Part shown: positions 21,687 through 31,713 of the stretch, piece after piece
Numbering within the stretch: position 1 is the stretch's first letter
Layout of the letters: every line of letters starts with the position of its first letter
Program-made: the position numbers and the translations under genes
The notes under the pieces: model-generated
Seen by the model: the letters and a program-made list of their open reading frames with translations, nothing else
Told to the model about the DNA's origin: nothing
Databases searched by the model: none
From: Campanula takesimana
Taxonomy: Eukaryota; Streptophyta; Magnoliopsida; Asterales; Campanulaceae
Length of the DNA: 64,000 bases
Assembly (NCBI GenBank): GCA_026119855.1
Contig: JAOWBW010000569.1
Location: 620,001-684,000, forward strand
Direction: 5' to 3'

Positions 21687-23640
21687 TTAGGTGAGTTCAA
21701 GCATACCCATTTCACCTCTCAAAAACATGAACCGTTTAGCGTCGAGTGCTTTCGTTAAAATGTCGGCGATTTGATAGTCGGTTCCCACGTGTTCCAAATG
21801 TATATTCCTTTCTCCACGTGGTCTTTGAGGAAGTGATATTTGATGTCGATGTGTTTGGTCTTGAGTGCATGACAGGATTTTCAGAAACCGCAATTGTTGA
21901 TGTATTATCGCAGTAGATGGGACAATTTTCTTCGATGATATCATAGTCCACCAATTGCTGCTTCATCCAAAGTATTTGACAACAACAACTTCCCGCAACG
22001 ATATATTCGGCTTCGGTTGTTGAGACAGATACAAAAGCTTGTTTCTTACTTGCCCATGACACAAGTCGATATCCGAGGAAATGACAAGTTCCACTAGTGC
22101 TTTTCCTATCAATGGTGCACGCTGCGTAATCCGCATCTGAATAACCTACAAGTTTAAAGTTCGAATCTTTGGTGTACCAAAGTCTAAGGTTAACAGTGCC
22201 AGAGAGATATCTTATAATACGTTTCACAGCAATTAAGTGTTCTTCTCTAGGGTCAGATTGATAACGAGCAAAAACACAAACACTAAACATAATATCGGGC
22301 CTACTAGCAGTAAGATAAAGGAGTGAGCCAATCATACCTCGATAGAGCGTTTGATCAACACGTTTACCTTTTAAATCTTTGTCGAGTTTGTTGCCGGTGG
22401 CCATTGGAGTATCGTATGCTTTGGCGTTCTCAAGTCCAAACTTCTTGATTAAGTCCTTTGTGTATTTGGCTTGATTGATAAAAATGCCTTCACTCATTTG
22501 CTTGATTTGAAGCCCGAGGAAGAATGTGAGTTCTCCCATCATGCTCATTTCAAACTTGCTCTTCATTAGTTTCTCAAAACGCTTGCACAACAATTCATTA
22601 GTAGAACCAAATATAATATCATCAACATAAATTTGAACAAGTAATTTATGACCATTATGTTTGGCAACGAAAAGAGTTGTATCGATTTTACCACGAGTGA
22701 AGCCTTTTTCGATGAGAAACTTTGATAGTGTATCATACCATGCTCTTGGTGCTTATTTGAGTCCATACAAAGCTTTCTGGAGTTTGTATACATGATTTGG
22801 AAATTGTGAATATTCAAACCCAGGTGGTTGAGCAACATAGACTTGTTCTTGGAGTTCACCATTTAGAAACGCGCTCTTCACATCCATTTGATATAACTTG
22901 AAGTTCTTGTGAGCGGCGTAAGCTAGAAATAATCTGATAGCTTCAAGTCTTGCTACGGGCGCAAAAGTTTCATCGTAGTCAATTCCTTCTTCTTACCTAT
23001 AGCCTTGTGCAACCAATCTTGCTTTGTTTCTCGTGATGGTTCCATTCTCATCCATCTTGTTCCTGAACACCCATTTCGTACCAATCACTCCATGATCATT
23101 TGGTCTTGGAACTAGAGTCCAAACCTTACATCGTTCAAATTAATTGAGTTCTTCTTGCATTGCAACAACCCAATTAGGATCTTGGAGCGCTTCATCAGCC
23201 TTCTTCGGTTCAATTTGAGAGATAAAAGCAGTGTAAGCATCAAAGTTTGTAGCTCTCCTTGTACGAACACCAACTTGTAGATCACCGATGATATTAGCAA
23301 TTGGGTGACCTCTAACTTCACAAATTTCAGGAGGTAAGTTAGTTTGAGTCGTAGTAACTTGAAGGTCTTCAATTGGTACATCTTCACCAGATTCTAAATC
23401 ATCAAAATTTGGGGGTTGAACTGGCTCAGAATCGAAATTTGGGTTAACACCAGATGCAGCAGTAGAAATAGGCGCGTGAGAGGAATCATGAGGCGCATCA
23501 TTGGAATGAGGCGCAATAGAGGATTCACCAGGCGCATTATACATTGAATTAGGCGCATTTGATGTAGATGGATTTCCTTGTGTTGATAGATTCTGATTTT
23601 GAGTGGGCGCAACATAAATAGGAGCACCTGTATCATTTAG
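21687..23640 (-). pseudogene. Sirevirus reverse transcriptase/RNase H (better copy)
   Basis: The long frame 22593-21736 covers the end of the reverse transcriptase and most of RNase H: FFLGLQIKQMSEGIFINQ, MIGSLLYLTASRPDIMF, YSDADYAACTIDRKSTSG, STTEAEYIVAG and YCDNTSTIAVSENPV. The YVDDIIFGS box lies just upstream. The tail ends at 21687 in another frame after one missing base. Upstream, 23544-23140 holds the hinge and start of the reverse transcriptase (PNWVVAMQEELN). In-frame TAA codons replace Gln in GYR*EEG (about 22995) and YGLK*APRAW (about 22755). The enzyme copies element RNA into DNA in the particle. Confidence 0.88.
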
Positions 23641-24983
23641 CTCAACAGAATCATCAGCAACATTTGGAGCAAATGTGGCTCAAGGAGAGAATGTTCATCA
23701 AATGTAACATGTACAGATTCAACTATCACTAATGTAGTTCTATTAAAAACGCGAAAAGCTTTAGAGTGTTTGGCATACCCAACAAAAATACCTTCGTCGG
23801 CTTTGGCATCGAATTTACCTTTATGTTCGTTTGCGTTGTAGAGGATATAACATTTGCAACCAAAGATCTTGAAGAATGCAATGTTGGGAGTTCTACCACG
23901 CCAAAGTTCATACGAAGTCTTGTTGTGAAGTTTGTTGATGAGGGAACGATTTTGAGTAAAACATGCAGTGTTGATAGCTTCTTCCCAAAAATACTTAGGC
24001 AATTTAGCTTCAGCTATCATCGTCTTTCCCGCTTCAATCAACGTCCTATTCTTTCGTTCAACAACGCCATTTTGTTGAGGGACTCCAGCGGTTGAAAAGT
24101 TGTGATCTATCCCATGATCTTCACAATATCGAGCAACACCGTTGTTCTTGAATTCTGTTCCATTGTCGAATCGAACACTAACGATGTCATCTTCTTTTTG
24201 GGTTTGGAGCAGTCGAAATAAGGTAGTGAGAATATCATAACAATCATCTTTTGTAATCATCATCTCCACCCATGTATATCTTGAATAATCATCCACCACA
24301 ACTAGAGTATACTTGTTTCTTCTAATACTTGCGGGGGTAACTGGTCCAAATAGATCAATGTGAAGCAGTTGCAAACATCTAGAAGTTGAAGGATTTGACT
24401 TGCTTGAAAATGACTGCTTCGGTTGTTTGCTAAGTTGACACGCGGCGCACTTTTTGTCATGATGATCAGCAACCTTGGGAAGTCCTTTGACAAGATTATT
24501 CCTGCTGAGTTTAGATAGATACTTGAAGTTCAAGTGACTTAACCGCTTGTGCCACAGCCAACTATTTTCGTTCACACTTTTTGCTACAAAACAAAGATTA
24601 GTACTAGAGTTCATACTATGGAAATCAATAATATAAATATTTGCCTTACGATATCCCGTGAGTAAGATAGCTCCAGTTTTGCCATTCTTGATAAGACATT
24701 GCGTTGAAGTAAAATGGCATTCTAATCCTTTGTCGCAGAATTGAGATATGGATAATAAGTTGTGCTTGAGCCCTTCGACGAGTGAGACTCTTTCAATGCA
24801 CACTTTGTTTTTCTTGAGCTATCCATATGCTACAACTTGACCTTTGTTATTATCACCAAATGTTACGGAGGGACCTCTTTCTTCATGGACATCTTCTAAT
24901 AAGGATTCATCTCCAGTCATGTGTCTTGAACACCCACTATCGAGAATCCATTCATAATTTCTAGCTTTTGAAGATCCAGCCAT
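23637..24983 (-). pseudogene. Sirevirus protease and integrase
   Basis: From MAGSSKARNYEW (ATG at 24983) the frame shows the Copia protease motif WILDSGCSRHMTGD. Then comes a stop (TAG at 24819-24821), the pre-integrase region with LWHKRLSHLNFKYLSKLS and CAACQLSK (HHCC zinc site), and the integrase core: HIDLFGPV, RFDNGTEFKN and QQNGVVERKNRTL with the three acidic catalytic residues. It ends with IFVGYAKHSKAFRVFN. Only the TAG interrupts this part. Confidence 0.9.
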
Positions 24984-25047
24984 GAAACAAAGAACCTAAA
25001 ATATAGACATTTAAGCAGGTCCCCTTTATTCCTTTTGGGTCCTAGGG

Positions 25048-25441
25048 TTAGCAACTTTTGACAACCCACTCTTGCTTGACCTTAGGATTTTTACGTCCTT
25101 TGGCATTGGGAGTGAATCGCAAAAGGCATTCCACGGCCTTGTGTCCTGAACAATCACAAATGGAACAATGATGAAAGCCACCAATCACGTGAGTTTTCAC
25201 AAACTCTTTACTTTTCTTGGGGATGGCATTCTTCTTTGGGTCAGATGAACTAGCCTTAACAAAATCTTTCTTTTGAAATTTTGGAGCGCTTTTTCTAGGA
25301 GGGCGCATAGGGCTAGGAGGCGCACGGCGATGAGGCGCGTAGCTCTTAGGCGCATAATGAGCACTCGAAGAAGGAGCGCGCCTATTTTCAAGAATGATTT
25401 TGCTAGGAGATGGTTCATCTGTAGCTATATCTTTCCCCATT
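25048..25441 (-). pseudogene. Sirevirus gag/pol linker with second zinc knuckle, shifted frame
   Basis: After the gag frame closes at 25415, coding continues in another frame. It has Ala/Pro-rich repeats encoded by GGCGC motifs (YAPKSYAPHRRAPP), a basic stretch, then CSICDCSGHKAVEC, a CX2CX4HX4C zinc knuckle, ending at 25048. The shift near 25430-25440 could be a mutation or an error; a programmed frameshift site was not recognised. Confidence 0.7.
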
Positions 25442-27475
25442 AGCTTTCTCAAATTGCTTCGTTGGGTAGACATAATGGAATGTTTGTATCTTGACTTTTT
25501 CCTGTCCTTTACCCATTGAATTAGAATGTTTTTCCTTGGGAATTTCAAAAGTTTGCTGGCTAGTAAATTCACTATCTCTTTCAGCACAGACATCACATTT
25601 AAAGTTGTCACTAGTTGATGAGAATCCCAAGCCACTTTTATCACCACTGACTTTTTGGGACTCAAATATATTCTCCATAGTGACACGAGAATTGGACCAC
25701 TCATTTGTAATCTTTTTAAGATCAGTAATTTGAGCAACCAATTCATCGTTTTGAACTTTAAGAAGTGAGTTCTGCTCTGTAAGAAAAGTGTTTTTAACAG
25801 TAAGAGGAGTCATGCTCTTTATCTGCTCCTTAAGGAGGGTGAGTTCAGATTTAAGAAGAGATTTCTCGGTCTTAAGCTGGGAAATTTCATCACATGATAG
25901 TGCTAAAGCTTCCTTCATACTATCAAATCTAGTGATTACCTTTTCAGCCTTTTTGAACAATTTTTCTTGTTCAGCAATCACTTCATCATCATTGATTTTG
26001 GAGATTGGAGCAGTTGGTTCAACTTGAGGTCTAATGTATTCTCCTTTTCTCAACTTGTTCCTTGCACTAAGATCACATCGTGAGAATAACAATCCACCAT
26101 CGCTTTGAGCAGGAGTGAGAAATCCTTGTTCAACGAGCTCGCTGATGGTTGGTCCTTTCTTCCTTTTTACTTCTTGAAAACCTGCAGATTTCTTGATAGG
26201 TTTATTCAAGGCATTCATATCGGGAACATCCTTGGAGAAGTCATCATCAGAATCATAAGTATCCACTTCATCATCATTTGCCATCAAACAAACGAGTCCA
26301 TCATCAGAATCTTCATCGCTCTCATCGGAGTCTGTTTCAATCCAAGTGTTCTGCTCATTTGCTGGTGCTTCTTCTTCAGCAATCATTCCCTTGTGACGAG
26401 TGAACTTGGGAGTGAATTTGGGAGTATGGCTGCTCTTCTTCTGCATATATTCAAATTTGGGGATCGGGCAGCTTGATGCAAAATGTCCGGGTTTCCTGCA
26501 GTTAAAACAAACAAGATCTTCTTTTCTTTTTGAATCGCTGCTCCTTGTAAACTTTTGAGGAGCTTTGCTGGTAGATCCTTGAAATTTGTTGGTTGAGCCG
26601 GGTCTTGAGAATTTTCTGAACTTTTGAAATTTCTTCACAAATAAAGCGAAGTCTTCATCGTCCATGTCTAATAGCTCAGAAGTAGAAATTTTGGGATCAG
26701 AACTTTTCTCATCATGAGTAGGCGCAGGAGCAGGCACAGGTGCAGGCACAGCTTCTCTGTGCGCCACCATAGCCATAGATTTTGACTTTCCTTCAGTTTC
26801 GCTGATTCGTTGGAGTTTGAGCTCATAAACCTTGAGATTTACATAAAGGTTCCTTAAAGTCCATACATCTAAAGTTCCGGCGTCTTCAAGAGCGCTGGAT
26901 TTATGTAGGTATCTTGATCCAAAGGCTTGAAGAAAATTGACATTCAAATCTTTGTTAGAAAACTTCATGCCAAGTGAAATACATAGATTGATGATTTCAC
27001 AATAGCGTTCATAAGTTTGTCTTAAGGTTTCACCGGGGAGTTGAGAGAAATTGTTGAATCTCTTTTGAACTTCATATTTCTTGTTTTCCTTGCATACGAT
27101 GTCTCCTTCAATATGCTCTTCAATAGCATCCCATAGCTCATTAGCGGTAGCACAATGCATGACTTGTTGTTTCATAGCCGTGCTTTGAGTGCTTAGAAGT
27201 ATGTTTCTTGCTTTGCCATCATTTGCAACTCTTCTTGTTTCTTCCTCAGTCCATTCTTCTTTTGGTTTCTTGACGGTTGGTTGAACAACATTTGTGCGCG
27301 GATTTGGATTCGCCTTCATCGGAATATAAGGTCCATAAACGACAGTGTCATGGAGCCTTTCATCGATTGAGTTGAGATGAGTCAATATGCTGAATTTCCA
27401 CACGTCAAAATGATCTTCATCAAAGACCGGAACGTGAGTGTAGTTTGCAGTTGCCATAGGTTTTGAGTTTGCCAT
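25415..27475 (-). CDS. Sirevirus gag (686 codons)
   Basis: Starts at 27475 with MANSKPMATANYTHVPVFD, 60 bases inside the primer site. Residues about 10-220 form the Copia gag core (HFDVWKFSILTHLNSIDE, LWDAIEEHIEGD, RFNNFSQLPGETLRQTYERY). A CX2CX4HX4C zinc knuckle lies at residues 323-336 (CFNCRKPGHFASSC). An acidic Asp/Ser-rich part (TDSDESDEDSDD) follows, and then a Leu/Lys-rich segment at about 500-610 predicted by eye to be a coiled coil. The product forms the virus-like particle. It is the longest clean sense frame of the element. Confidence 0.92.
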   Translation of the reverse strand: MANSKPMATANYTHVPVFDEDHFDVWKFSILTHLNSIDERLHDTVVYGPYIPMKANPNPRTNVVQPTVKKPKEEWTEEETRRVANDGKARNILLSTQSTAMKQQVMHCATANELWDAIEEHIEGDIVCKENKKYEVQKRFNNFSQLPGETLRQTYERYCEIINLCISLGMKFSNKDLNVNFLQAFGSRYLHKSSALEDAGTLDVWTLRNLYVNLKVYELKLQRISETEGKSKSMAMVAHREAVPAPVPAPAPTHDEKSSDPKISTSELLDMDDEDFALFVKKFQKFRKFSRPGSTNKFQGSTSKAPQKFTRSSDSKRKEDLVCFNCRKPGHFASSCPIPKFEYMQKKSSHTPKFTPKFTRHKGMIAEEEAPANEQNTWIETDSDESDEDSDDGLVCLMANDDEVDTYDSDDDFSKDVPDMNALNKPIKKSAGFQEVKRKKGPTISELVEQGFLTPAQSDGGLLFSRCDLSARNKLRKGEYIRPQVEPTAPISKINDDEVIAEQEKLFKKAEKVITRFDSMKEALALSCDEISQLKTEKSLLKSELTLLKEQIKSMTPLTVKNTFLTEQNSLLKVQNDELVAQITDLKKITNEWSNSRVTMENIFESQKVSGDKSGLGFSSTSDNFKCDVCAERDSEFTSQQTFEIPKEKHSNSMGKGQEKVKIQTFHYVYPTKQFEKANGERYSYR

Positions 27476-27534
27476 TTAGAATTGGCACCCAAGCTGTTAA
27501 GCTCGAAAAACGAAAATGTTTTATAAAGGTGTTT

Positions 27535-27546
27535 GCTCTGATACCA
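27535..27546 (-). other. primer binding site, tRNA-iMet (Sirevirus)
   Basis: The minus strand reads TGGTATCAGAGC two bases inside the LTR end. It is the complement of the plant initiator tRNA-Met 3' end used by most Copia elements. Confidence 0.92.
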
Positions 27547-27548
27547 CT

Positions 27549-28977
27549 TGTTGGTCCCAAAGGGCAACAAGGGTATGAAAAATAGCTAGAGGGGGGTGAA
27601 TAGCTGTTTTAAAAATCTTTTCGTACCCTTGAAAAACTCAATTGCAAATGCGCACTTTATCAAGTAAGCGTTATGATATGCGCCTAAGTGAGTGAGTGAA
27701 ATGCACAGCGGAATTTAGTAATGTAAATAGGCGCAAAGTATGATAAAGGGGGCGCACACACACACTAAGGATTTTGGCTCAAAGTGGGTGAAATAAGAAA
27801 CTAAGGCAAATGAGTTAACAACACAACACAATTCAGATCAATCAATCTACAATGAGTAAAGAAGCAAATAGTGAGTGAAGATAATAACTTGAAAGTAAAT
27901 GACAAGATAATAACACAAGCTATTTGGAGAGGTTCGATCAATGAAAGATCTACGTCCTCTACCAAGATGGTTAGTCTTGGATTTCTAATGGAGATCTTAT
28001 ATAATGAGTAAGTGTTACAAATTACAACTTTTGAGCTTCTACACTAACTCAAGATCTAATATTCTATGAATGAACAAATCCAAAACAATAACCGGTGTAT
28101 CTCTAAAAGAAGGATCTAAGTGATCAAACTTAAAGAGGTGCGTGTGTGATTTTAGTATCAAGGCTCTTTAGATCTTTATGATATAGAGAACAATGAAACT
28201 AAAGTGTTATAGCTTGAAGATCTGGGCTAAGGATGAAGGTATGAAGATGTTCTTGAGAAATTCTGTAAAAACGAAGGCAATCTTCAAATCTTCAACAAAT
28301 GCTTTGAGAGAGAAATTCTTGAAATTCTTAGCAAAACTCAGCAACTTCAAAATGTTGAAGTTATGGGGTATTTATAGTGAACTTCAAAAAACTAGCCGTT
28401 GAAGATCCTTGTGGATAAGATGTGGTGTCACTCGTTGATTGGAGCATGCATATATTATGGCCACTTTGACACTCAACATAAATGTGACCGTTATGGACAC
28501 GTGTCAACAGATTAGGCGCATATGCATCTTTTAACCACCATTGGATCATTGGCAAAATTTGAATTCTCTTCAAGTCTTTGAATCTTCAATAAATCACTGA
28601 GTGTTGAATAAACACTTTGAGGCGCGTTGAGCCAAGAGGCGCATAGAGACTGCGCGCGCTAAGGCATATGAGGCGCATGGCGCGTATGATCAAAGTGAGG
28701 CGCATAGCATTTCTTAGAAGAATATTTATATGCGCGCGCTAGAAGGCGCATGGCGCATAGGCGCATGGCTCAGCTCAAAATGTGATTTTCCTGAATCTTG
28801 ATCTTCTTGCCCTATTTCTAAGTCTATTCTATAACAATGGACAACCTAAAAAATGAAGTATAAATACTTCTTGCATGTGGGTCTAAAGTCCATGAAATAA
28901 AACTTAGGTGATGGATCAATCAAATCTAAATAAATCCTATTACATTAAAACTGAGATATATGTGGGCATACCCAACA
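27549..28977 (-). mobile_element. 5' LTR of Sirevirus
   Basis: A 1429-bp LTR nearly identical to 8084-9514. It is followed on the plus strand by GTCCT, the slightly mutated target duplication. Confidence 0.9.
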
Positions 28978-28982
28978 GTCCT

Positions 28983-29094
28983 TCTCAATGTCACGTAGCT
29001 CACGTTCTTGATAGGAATCATCTGGTTGGGGGTCCGCTCCATGGCCCCTACCACGACCACCACAACCACCACGACCACGTCCTCGTTCGGCCAT
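28983..29094 (-). pseudogene. 5' end of gag-like ORF, unit 1, displaced by Sirevirus
   Basis: Encodes the MAERGRGRGG start (ATG at 29094) and the following residues up to the Sirevirus insertion point. Joined with 7167-8083 it would give the same protein layout as the intact unit at 29467-30504. A primer site and LTR B follow. Confidence 0.78.
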
Positions 29095-29123
29095 TGATAA
29101 TCAACCAGGAAGCTGATACCAAA

Positions 29124-29558
29124 TGATAGCAAAACAAAAGGTTACGAGAATAAGACCGAACGGAATTGAAACAAGACGGGATTGAAACCCTAATAATTGC
29201 ACACCGACAAGGTTATGAGAATAAGACCGAACGAAATTGAAACAAGACGGGATTGAAACCCTAATAATTGCACAATGGCAAATCTAATTTTATTAATCAA
29301 AACTCTAATTTTCGGATTACAACTTTGAGGCTATTTTATAGCACTCATAAAACTTGAAAAACAAGAAATAAAATACTAAAATAAAGCCTAACCTATAAGG
29401 TAACCTAATAGGCCATTAATTTATCAAAATAAAGTCCTAATATACTTCTAATACTAAAAATACTAATCAACTAATATTAATCCGAAAATAATAATAAAAT
29501 AACAAGTAATTAAAATAAAAACTCATATTTATCCCAACTTTATCATCATACTGCATCA
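29124..29558 (-). mobile_element. LTR B of tandem complex, with internal 71-bp duplication
   Basis: Same LTR as A and C but 435 bp long. A block of about 71 bp (GAGAATAAGACCGAACG ... AATAATTGCACA) is present twice in tandem. It is shared by the two internal units: 3' LTR of unit 2 and 5' LTR of unit 1 on the minus strand. Confidence 0.88.
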
Positions 29559-30504
29559 TTCTCCTCTTCTTAGAAAAAATTCGACCTCGAATTTGAGTCG
29601 TTGCTTTTGGAAACACTGCTTGAAATTTTTTCTTCAATCTTCGACGAACTTTGTACTTTATACAACTCGTCAGTATGTCCATCCAATCAGCCCATCCATT
29701 CAATAAAAAGCTCTCAATCATCAATCTCTTGAAAAACCAAAAATTTGAAATACTTGGAAATTCAATATCAAATGGATCATTATAATAGTACCCATATATA
29801 GTACCTTCAGTTGAAGCCGAAAACTTTGAACCCAGAATCTGGTCATTCTCAAACTTCCACATCAACTCATCACGTGCAGAAATATTTTTGACGTCAACCA
29901 ATGGTACGTCAATAGGAGGAGATATCAACAATTGACATCTTTCGCAATTACACTCATCATAGATTGGTGGTTTTGACCAATCGATGACAAGGTCGGAATT
30001 CTTCGATTCAAAAACACTTTCAACAGTAACTACATTTAACCCGCCATAAAACTCGTCAGGAGGTGCCTTACCTTCAATCTTCGGACTTTCGATCTTTATA
30101 CCGATATCCCTTGAAGGATCTGCCCCGTTCCTATAGCTGAATTCTTGTTCCCAATCGAAGGGATTGATATCCTCTTCATTCTCATCATCAGACCACGCAT
30201 CTGAATCAGAGCCCACGTTTGTGGAAGCCTCCAAACGCGTCAGACAAAGTTGGAGTACTTGAATCTCCAAACACGTAAGACGACGTTGGATTCGTTGAAC
30301 CTCCAAAGGCGCAAGGCGACGTTGGATTTTTTTAATCTCCAAGCGCGCAACGTGACGTTGGATTACTTGAATCTGTCTTCGCAATTCGTCCTTCTCAATG
30401 TCACGTAGGTCACGTTCTTGATGGGAATCATCTGGTTGGGGGTCCGCTCCATGGCCCCTACCACGACCACCACAACCACCACGACCACGTCCTCGTTCGG
30501 CCAT
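29467..30504 (-). CDS. gag-like ORF of non-autonomous Ty3-type element, unit 2
   Basis: A complete 345-codon frame starting MAERGRGRGG 27 bases inside the primer site and ending inside LTR B. The N-terminus is Gly/Arg-rich, followed by DDSHQERDLRDIEKDELRR and leucine-rich heptads (residues about 45-95), an acidic centre (DAWSDDENEEDINPFDWE), and a short C-terminal part with RGRIFSKKRRMMQYDDK. I read it as the fused ends of a Ty3 polyprotein with gag core and pol removed; this is inference from resemblance. No zinc knuckle, protease or polymerase motif is seen. Confidence 0.7.
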   Translation of the reverse strand: MAERGRGRGGCGGRGRGHGADPQPDDSHQERDLRDIEKDELRRQIQVIQRHVARLEIKKIQRRLAPLEVQRIQRRLTCLEIQVLQLCLTRLEASTNVGSDSDAWSDDENEEDINPFDWEQEFSYRNGADPSRDIGIKIESPKIEGKAPPDEFYGGLNVVTVESVFESKNSDLVIDWSKPPIYDECNCERCQLLISPPIDVPLVDVKNISARDELMWKFENDQILGSKFSASTEGTIYGYYYNDPFDIEFPSISNFWFFKRLMIESFLLNGWADWMDILTSCIKYKVRRRLKKKFQAVFPKATTQIRGRIFSKKRRMMQYDDKVGINMSFYFNYLLFYYYFRINIS

Positions 30505-30519
30505 TGATAATCAACCAGG

Positions 30520-30531
30520 AAGCTGATACCA
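30520..30531 (-). other. primer binding site of non-autonomous element
   Basis: The minus strand reads TGGTATCAGCTT two bases inside LTR C. The first nine bases match the initiator tRNA-Met complement and then diverge. The same site lies next to LTR B at about 29110-29121. Confidence 0.75.
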
Positions 30532-30533
30532 AA

Positions 30534-30897
30534 TGATAGCAAAACAAAGGTTATGAGAATAAGACCGAACGGAATTGAAACAAGACGGGATTGAAACCCT
30601 AATAATTGCACAATGGCAAATCTAATTTTATTAATCAAAACTCTAATTTTCGGATTACAACTTTGAGGCTATTTTATAGCACTCATAAAACTTGGAAAAC
30701 AAGAAATAACATTCTAAAATAAAGCCTAACCTATAAGGTAACCTAATAGGCCATTAATTTATCAAAATAAAGTCCTAATATACTTCTAATACTAAAAATA
30801 CTAATCAACTACTATTAAATCCGAAAATAATAATAAAATAACAAGTAATTAAAATAAAAACTCATATTTATCCCAACTTTATCATCATACTGCATCA
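30534..30897 (-). mobile_element. LTR C of tandem complex (outer 5' LTR)
   Basis: A 364-bp LTR followed by the TTGAT target duplication (30898-30902) and then the rest of the VTT pseudogene. Confidence 0.88.
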
Positions 30898-31018
30898 TTG
30901 ATTTTCTCATACTCGGCAGGTGGCATTGTCAAATATATGCAGAATCCGGTTCAAAAGACTAGGAAAACACCCGCAGCCGCCAACCCTCTAAGGCGCCAAT
31001 ATGGCGAGGCGGGCGGAC
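30898..31018 (-). pseudogene. VTT/SNARE-associated Golgi protein pseudogene, N-terminal part
   Basis: On the minus strand the bases joined to 6884 encode PYWRLRGLAAAGVFLVF, then an in-frame TGA (30951-30953), then TGFCIYLTMPPAEYEK, running into IKLPRT of the other fragment. The hydrophobic run is the first membrane segment of the family. No start codon is evident: an upstream in-frame TAA lies at about 31022-31024. Stop and missing start make it a pseudogene. Confidence 0.75.
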
Positions 31019-31431
31019 GCCTTTAACAACTATGCTATGTACATTTTCAAGCCCCGTGTTTGCATTATACTGTTATATGGTGATGAATTAGTGTTAGTGA
31101 GAGGGTGTGGACGCATTAGATCATAGAAGCTATTTTGGGCATGAAAGGTCTGTTAGAGTTGTTATTCTTTTCATTTCATGTTAATGTTTTTTTGTTTATG
31201 CCTACGGTTGCTTAATGTATTCTATAATGCACTCCCTGAGAGAGAAAGAGAATGATGTTCGGAAAATGTAGGAGAAGTTACCATTTGGGAGGTCCATCTT
31301 TAACTTTCTTTTTTACTTGCTTCACATTTACTAGTTGGTGACCATTTATCCTTTGTTATTTTCCGGTTAGTTTTAGAGTGCGTAAATGGTCCATAGAAGA
31401 AAGTCTCCAATTGTTTCCGCTATTGGATATA
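31019..31431. other. host sequence, no feature seen
   Basis: AT-rich, with no open frame or repeat I can name. It is either a flank of the VTT retrocopy or an intron of the ubiquitin protease pseudogene. Confidence 0.5.
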
Positions 31432-31713
31432 CTCCCTCAGTCCCAGTGCAAGTGACAATTATTTCCTCTTCGGTCTGTCCCAACACAAGTGACACTGCCC
31501 AAAATGGAAATGTTTTAATATATTTATATTCAACCAACCCCACTATTTAACCCCACTCATTCTCTCTCTTCATTTTTCACCACTCATTTTAGTCAACCAA
31601 CACTACTATTTACCCCACTCATTCTCTCTCTTCATTTTCTACCACACATCTACTACCTTTCCTTAATCTCCGTGTCCCAAAAGTTGGTGCCACTTCTGCT
31701 GGGACGGAGGGAG
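31432..31713. mobile_element. Stowaway-type MITE
   Basis: Terminal inverted repeats CTCCCTCAGTCCCAG and CTGGGACGGAGGGAG-like, flanked by TA. The interior has CCACTCATTCTCTCTCTTCA repeats shared with other MITEs here. Confidence 0.8.

Larger units (their letters stand above)
18627..23675. repeat. right copy of 5049-bp duplication next to assembly gap
   Basis: Near-identical to 13478-18526. Here the error-rich part is the beginning, next to the gap: the ORF2 reading frame (18627-19737) is broken by one-base losses where the left copy is open. The reverse transcriptase region, farther from the gap, reads well. Confidence 0.95.
8084..28977 (-). mobile_element. Sirevirus (Copia, SIRE/Maximus-type) retrotransposon
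   Basis: LTRs at 8084-9514 and 27549-28977 (TGTTGGTCCC...ACCCAACA) flank, on the minus strand, a tRNA-iMet primer site, gag, protease, integrase, reverse transcriptase/RNase H, then an extra ORF after pol and a purine tract. The gag-PR-IN-RT order is that of Copia; the large gag with zinc knuckle and the extra post-pol ORF point to Sirevirus. The target duplication is GTACT (8079-8083) against GTCCT (28978-28982), one substitution apart. The 20.9 kb span includes a solo LTR (9888-12102) and an apparent 5.1 kb assembly duplication plus gap. Without them it is about 13.5 kb. By eye the LTRs differ at about 25 sites. Confidence 0.92.
6885..30897 (-). mobile_element. Tandem LTR complex of a small non-autonomous Ty3-like element (interrupted by Sirevirus)
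   Basis: Three copies of one LTR (TGATAGCAAAAC...TACTGCATCA) at 6885-7249, 29124-29558 and 30534-30897 alternate with two internal regions of about 975 bp. The whole array has a single target duplication TTGAT (6880-6884 and 30898-30902), so it is one insertion extended by recombination or inserted as an array. The first internal region is split by the Sirevirus at 8084-28977. No protease, reverse transcriptase or integrase is encoded, so the unit is non-autonomous. Without the Sirevirus the complex is about 3.1 kb. Confidence 0.88.

Noticed and set aside
13478..23675. Tandem genomic duplication of the Sirevirus pol/ORF2 region
   Set aside because: The N gap in between, equal copy length, and errors rising toward the gap in both copies make unmerged contig ends much more likely than a real duplication.
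28908..29126. His/Asn-rich plus-strand ORF across the Sirevirus border
   Set aside because: It crosses the LTR boundary and is antisense to the Gly/Arg-rich start of the gag-like ORF.
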